Positions 61,167 through 64,000 of a stretch of 64,000 nucleotides of DNA are shown here, in pieces. Position numbers and translations under genes: made by a program. The stretch's first letter is position 1; each line of letters opens with the position of its first letter. Origin of the DNA: CAYYNP01 sp964472545 (lineage in GTDB: Bacteria; Planctomycetota; Planctomycetia; Pirellulales; Thermoguttaceae); assembly GCA_964472545.1 (NCBI GenBank), contig CAYYNP010000009.1, forward strand, positions 1 through 64,000, written 5' to 3'. Under the pieces are notes generated by a model that saw nothing but the letters and a program-made list of their open reading frames with translations, did not search any database and was not told the origin of the DNA.

Positions 61167-62972
61167 GTGACGCCGGGAGAATTCGCGATACACCGCTGGT
61201 TGAACCTTCACAATGCGAGAGCCGGATTGATCCCCCTGCTGATCGCTGTAGTGGTGGTACCGTGGTCTGCAGCTTCGGCGGCGGCGGACGACGCGGCCGA
61301 TGTGGGCGGCCTGGAGTCGGACGTCGTCGACGTCTTCCACGTGACGCAGACGTTCGACGGAGCCGAGTTCGACTGTCGGATGCAATTGCGGGCGAAGCGG
61401 CCCGGCTTCCGCATCTATCGGCTCGAATATCCGTCGCCCGTCGTCACGCCGGTGAAGCAGAACAACACGATCCCGGCCGACTACTACGTGCCCGAAGGTA
61501 TCGAACTCGGCCGTCTTGAGCCGCACGGACCTCGGCGGCCGGCGGTCGTCTGCCTGCACATCCTCAACGGCAACTACGAGTTGGTCAACATGACCTGCTC
61601 CGTGCTGGCGTCGCGGGGTATTCCGGCAATCATGTTCAAGCTGCCCTATTACGGCGAGCGGAGCCTGCCCGGCGGCCGCGACGCGCTGCGGCAGAACCGC
61701 AAGCTGCTGATTGAGGCGCTCTCGCAAGGCATCCAGGACGTGCGGCGGACGGTCGACGTGCTGGCCGCGCGGCCGGAGATCGACCCGCGGCGAATCGGGA
61801 TTACGGGGACTAGCCTCGGGGGCATCGTAGCTGCCACGTCGGCCGGGGCCGAGGAGCGGATCCATCGCTCTGCGCTGATCCTCTCCGGCGGCGACCTGAT
61901 GCAGATCATCCACCACGCCAGCGAAACCCGGGAACTCAGCGCGTTGATCCGCCGGTTGCCCCAATCCGAACGGGACGCACTCGAACGGGCAATTCGGGCC
62001 ATCGATCCGCTCTCGACGGCGGCCGCGTTGCGCGATCGGGCACAGCAGGGGCGCGTGCTGATGATCAACGCCGGCGAGGACGAGTTGATTCCCAAAGAGT
62101 GTACCGAGAAGCTGGCCGCCGCGCTGGGGATTTCCGACCGCGTGGTCTGGCTGCCCGGGCTGGGACACTACTCGGCCATGGCGTCGCTGCCGGCGGCCAT
62201 CCAAACGACGGCCGAGTTCTTCGCCGAGGACCTCCCGCCGGGCGTCGAGCCGGTGCGCGTCGACCGCCGGCACGACCCGCCGACCGTGGTCGTGTCGCTA
62301 TTGCAGCAGGCCGGGACCATGCTCACCGCGACGCCCAAACCGGGCCGCTGCCATCTGGCGGATGTGGCCGTGTCGGTCACCTTGAAGGACGGCAAGAGGG
62401 TCGACGGCACGCTGCGTTTGGTGCGTGGATCGGGACACCGGCTTTGCTTGCGAGTCGACGCTCCCAAGTTTGCCCAGGCCGCGTTCGGCCAAGGCGTCTA
62501 TCCGTGGATGGCCTCCGGTGAGGCGGTCGTGTTTCGTGGACGGCTGGCTGCGGATGCCGAGCTGCGCGATCCGTTCGTCTACGCCGACAGGCAAAACGTC
62601 TTGAAGCTGCGAATGGTCGCCGGCGTGCTGGCTGCGCTGGCGTTGGCGCCCGATTCGCTTCAGACGTGGGTCGAGATCGAAGAAGACACTACGGCCGACG
62701 GGGACCGCGTGCTTCAGATCACAGACAAGCGTAAGGCGTCGAATCGAATACAACTCACACTCGCCGACGACGGCCGCACGCCCAAGACGCTCAGCTTCGA
62801 CGTCGACGGCATTCAAGGCCGCATCGTCTTCCGCGCATGGCAACTCGACGCCGTGGCCCACGTTTCCCTCTTCGCCCCGCCGCCCGGATTGCCCGAGAAG
62901 CAGGTGCAGGGCGAAGATCTCTATCGGATGTTTGGGGCGTTGCTGAACTTCGCGGTGGAGAAGGTGGAGTAG
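61167..62972 (+). CDS. Exported alpha/beta-hydrolase family protein
   Basis: 601 residues from the GTG at 61167, eight bases after GGAGG; ATG 61071 would lengthen it by 32 non-coding-looking residues. Membrane anchor or signal about 18-38 (AGLIPLLIAVVVVPWSAASA). Hydrolase domain about 120-370: ERSLPGGRD, IGITGTSLGGIVAATSAG (nucleophile Ser in GTSLGG), acid region VLMINAGEDELIP and His in LPGLGHYSAMAS. A C-terminal beta domain of about 230 residues without motif follows. Dienelactone-hydrolase or cutinase-like esterase activity is possible; substrate unknown. The TAG stop at 62970-62972 lies inside a palindromic element's arm. Confidence 0.75.
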   Translation: MTPGEFAIHRWLNLHNARAGLIPLLIAVVVVPWSAASAAADDAADVGGLESDVVDVFHVTQTFDGAEFDCRMQLRAKRPGFRIYRLEYPSPVVTPVKQNNTIPADYYVPEGIELGRLEPHGPRRPAVVCLHILNGNYELVNMTCSVLASRGIPAIMFKLPYYGERSLPGGRDALRQNRKLLIEALSQGIQDVRRTVDVLAARPEIDPRRIGITGTSLGGIVAATSAGAEERIHRSALILSGGDLMQIIHHASETRELSALIRRLPQSERDALERAIRAIDPLSTAAALRDRAQQGRVLMINAGEDELIPKECTEKLAAALGISDRVVWLPGLGHYSAMASLPAAIQTTAEFFAEDLPPGVEPVRVDRRHDPPTVVVSLLQQAGTMLTATPKPGRCHLADVAVSVTLKDGKRVDGTLRLVRGSGHRLCLRVDAPKFAQAAFGQGVYPWMASGEAVVFRGRLAADAELRDPFVYADRQNVLKLRMVAGVLAALALAPDSLQTWVEIEEDTTADGDRVLQITDKRKASNRIQLTLADDGRTPKTLSFDVDGIQGRIVFRAWQLDAVAHVSLFAPPPGLPEKQVQGEDLYRMFGALLNFAVEKVE

Positions 62973-63041
62973 GGTGCGTCGCGACGCACCACGTGCGCGT
63001 CTTTCTTCGCATGCTATCTGTGGTGCGTCGCGACGCACCCG
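62969..63041. repeat. Palindromic element of the GGTGCGTC family, copy 2
   Basis: Left arm 62969-62991, 29-base loop, right arm from 63021, with the end cut by the 10-N gap. The hydrolase stop TAG (62970-62972) is in the arm. Relative to copy 1, both arms changed at one paired position (TC/GA to GC/GC), keeping the stem. Confidence 0.75.
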
Positions 63042-63051
63042 NNNNNNNNNN
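63042..63051. other. Short assembly gap
   Basis: Ten Ns directly after the palindromic element, followed by T8 and G8 runs. The dyad probably broke assembly here; the missing bases are likely the end of the right arm. Confidence 0.8.
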
Positions 63052-63098
63052 TTTTTTTTGCGCGCTTTGGTGGGGGGGGTGGCTACGCACCCTACGAA

Positions 63099-63560
63099 CT
63101 ACCACAACGCCATAGCTTCCTCGTCCGACACCCATCGAATATCCGTTGTGTTGGCAGCCCTCTCGATAATCGACGTGACCTGCGCCCGCAGCGAGCCGGG
63201 CATGAGAAGCGACTTGCGGTGATCGCCGAAGAGGGATGGCAGACAGCCGCGGCGAAGTGAGAAGCCGATACGCCAAAGCCCGGTCTCCGGTATGGGTTCG
63301 AGTTGGACGAAGAACGAATGCTCGCGATAGCCCAGGAACAGAAACCAGTACGAGTGTTCCCACCATAGGCTCTTAGGATCGGTACAGTCTGGATCCATCT
63401 GTGAGACTTGCCAACCCGCGTCGAGGAACGCCGCTCCCAGGGCAAGCACGAACTCGCGCCCGGGAGGCGGATGTGAGTCGCCACCCTCTTCGCGCCAGTC
63501 TCTCGCGATCGCGGATGACGTGAAGATTGCGTTCGTGTCGTCGACCCAGTCGTCTGGCAT
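63099..63560 (-). CDS. Hypothetical protein, immunity-protein-like size
   Basis: 153 residues. Begins MPDDWVDDTNAIFTSSAIARDW; conserved-looking block FVLALGAAFLDAGWQVSQMDPDC, aromatic segment WWEHSYWFLFLGYREHSFFVQLEP, then ETGLWRIGFSLRRGC and an acidic C-terminus. Acidic, soluble, single domain. The size and aromatic-rich centre resemble bacterial immunity or unannotated DUF proteins, but no toxin gene is near and no family was recognised. A stand-alone gene on the minus strand, in a region with AT-richer flanks. Confidence 0.5.
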   Translation of the reverse strand: MPDDWVDDTNAIFTSSAIARDWREEGGDSHPPPGREFVLALGAAFLDAGWQVSQMDPDCTDPKSLWWEHSYWFLFLGYREHSFFVQLEPIPETGLWRIGFSLRRGCLPSLFGDHRKSLLMPGSLRAQVTSIIERAANTTDIRWVSDEEAMALW

Positions 63561-63651
63561 TGTCGGTCTCCGCGATCACCTGACGGCGTCCCTGGGGGCT
63601 CGGTGCTCGTCCCTCGCACGTCGACCCCAGCCACCCGTATTCTATCGTCAA

Positions 63652-64000
63652 TCACTCCATCGCCGCGTAAACCAACCGCTTCATCTCTCCCCCGTAATCG
63701 AACCCACCGGTGGGGTTGATCTGCACCATGTAGATGGTGATCAGGTTGTTCTTCGGGTCGATCCAAAATCGCGTGCCGGCGGCGCCGCCCCAGCCGTAGG
63801 TGCCGTTGGGGTCGATGCGGAATCCGAGGCCGAACTGGAAGCCGCCGGAGTTGATCTCGCCCAACTGGTCGCTGCGCATCGTGCGGACGGTCTTCGCCTT
63901 GAGGATGCGGACGTCGCCGAGTTGGCCGTCGCCGAGCAACATGCGGCAGAACGTCAGGTAGTCGGCGGCCGTGGAGCAGAGCCCGCCGCCGCCGGAGTAG
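63652..64000 (-). CDS. Beta-lactamase-family serine hydrolase, C-terminal part (runs off window)
   Basis: The frame is open to the window edge at 64000, so the N-terminus is missing. Visible: GGGGLCSTAADYL (a typical class-C/esterase block), CRMLLGDGQL, KTVRTMRSDQLG, FGLGFRID and GWGGAAGTRFWIDP, the HGGxxG-like motif near the C-terminus in serine beta-lactamase-related enzymes. The catalytic SxxK would be upstream. Members hydrolyse beta-lactams, peptides or esters; many planctomycete paralogues are esterase-like and of unknown substrate. Confidence 0.8.
   Translation of the reverse strand, partial: YSGGGGLCSTAADYLTFCRMLLGDGQLGDVRILKAKTVRTMRSDQLGEINSGGFQFGLGFRIDPNGTYGWGGAAGTRFWIDPKNNLITIYMVQINPTGGFDYGGEMKRLVYAAME

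Overview
The window looks like a contig or scaffold from a planctomycete, most likely Pirellulales-like. The evidence is an N-terminal LEPLEARRLL-type export motif followed by dockerin and RTX repeats (35883-39673), a J-domain-like planctomycete protein (45772-47979), an LRR protein with the typical RFQFSLSSLLVLVVTVAIACSW membrane anchor split over two segments, DUF4838, thioredoxin-like and alpha-2-macroglobulin secreted proteins, GC-rich codon use and many intergenic dyads. The assembly is a draft. It has a 100-N gap at 37841-37940 flanked by an identical 55-bp sequence, a 10-N gap at 63042-63051, and two probable one-base deletions that break tadA and the alpha-2-macroglobulin gene.

Positions 1-8110 hold a minus-strand, tightly overlapping cassette resembling a phage satellite: two winged-helix-like regulators, small ORFs, a P4/D5-type primase-helicase, an iteron-like inverted repeat, a P27-type small terminase, a double-domain prohead protease and a beta-rich protein, closed by a hairpin. 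No large terminase, portal, tail or integrase gene is in the window. Its right end lies against the 5' end of a chromosomal LRR gene.

Positions 8134-22137 carry mostly plus-strand genes: LRR protein, tungsten-type aldehyde ferredoxin oxidoreductase with a DUF4838 protein, a basic membrane protein, a lipoprotein (minus), a PAC2 protein with a well-formed leaderless promoter, a triple thioredoxin-like/CAP protein, an IS110 remnant with an internal 23-bp tandem expansion, a transglutaminase-like protein and a zinc-ribbon protein.

Positions 22493-27952 form a four-gene minus-strand cluster: a GAP1-like protein, a zinc-ribbon TRAFAC-type GTPase, a membrane-anchored FGE/sulfatase-modifying-factor protein and a repeat-built coiled-coil protein. 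It resembles the GTPase-centred conflict systems predicted in multicellular and complex bacteria, and is the best candidate here for a poorly characterised system. A family-21-like glycosyltransferase lies upstream on the same strand.

Positions 29981-35878 are housekeeping or metabolic: a NagB-PIG-L fusion, a hypothetical gene, nadD and divergent priA. Positions 40029-45541 are a partial Tad/Flp pilus operon (CpaB-like, FHA-TadA, TadB, TadC, FHA protein) interrupted by two copies of one palindromic element. Positions 45772-64000 hold the J-domain-like protein, an exported methyltransferase-like protein, a large alpha-2-macroglobulin, a PAP2-like enzyme, a ZraPSR-like operon (small periplasmic protein, sensor kinase, NtrC-type regulator), an alpha/beta hydrolase, a hypothetical gene and the C-terminal part of a beta-lactamase-family hydrolase.

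A second theme is the palindromic intergenic elements. At least eight sequence families occur. One family (three copies) has 33-bp arms that are essentially invariant around loops of exactly 31 bp with different sequences. Another (two copies) supplies the TAG stop codon of the gene in front of it and shows compensatory changes in its arms. No rRNA, tRNA or CRISPR array was recognised.
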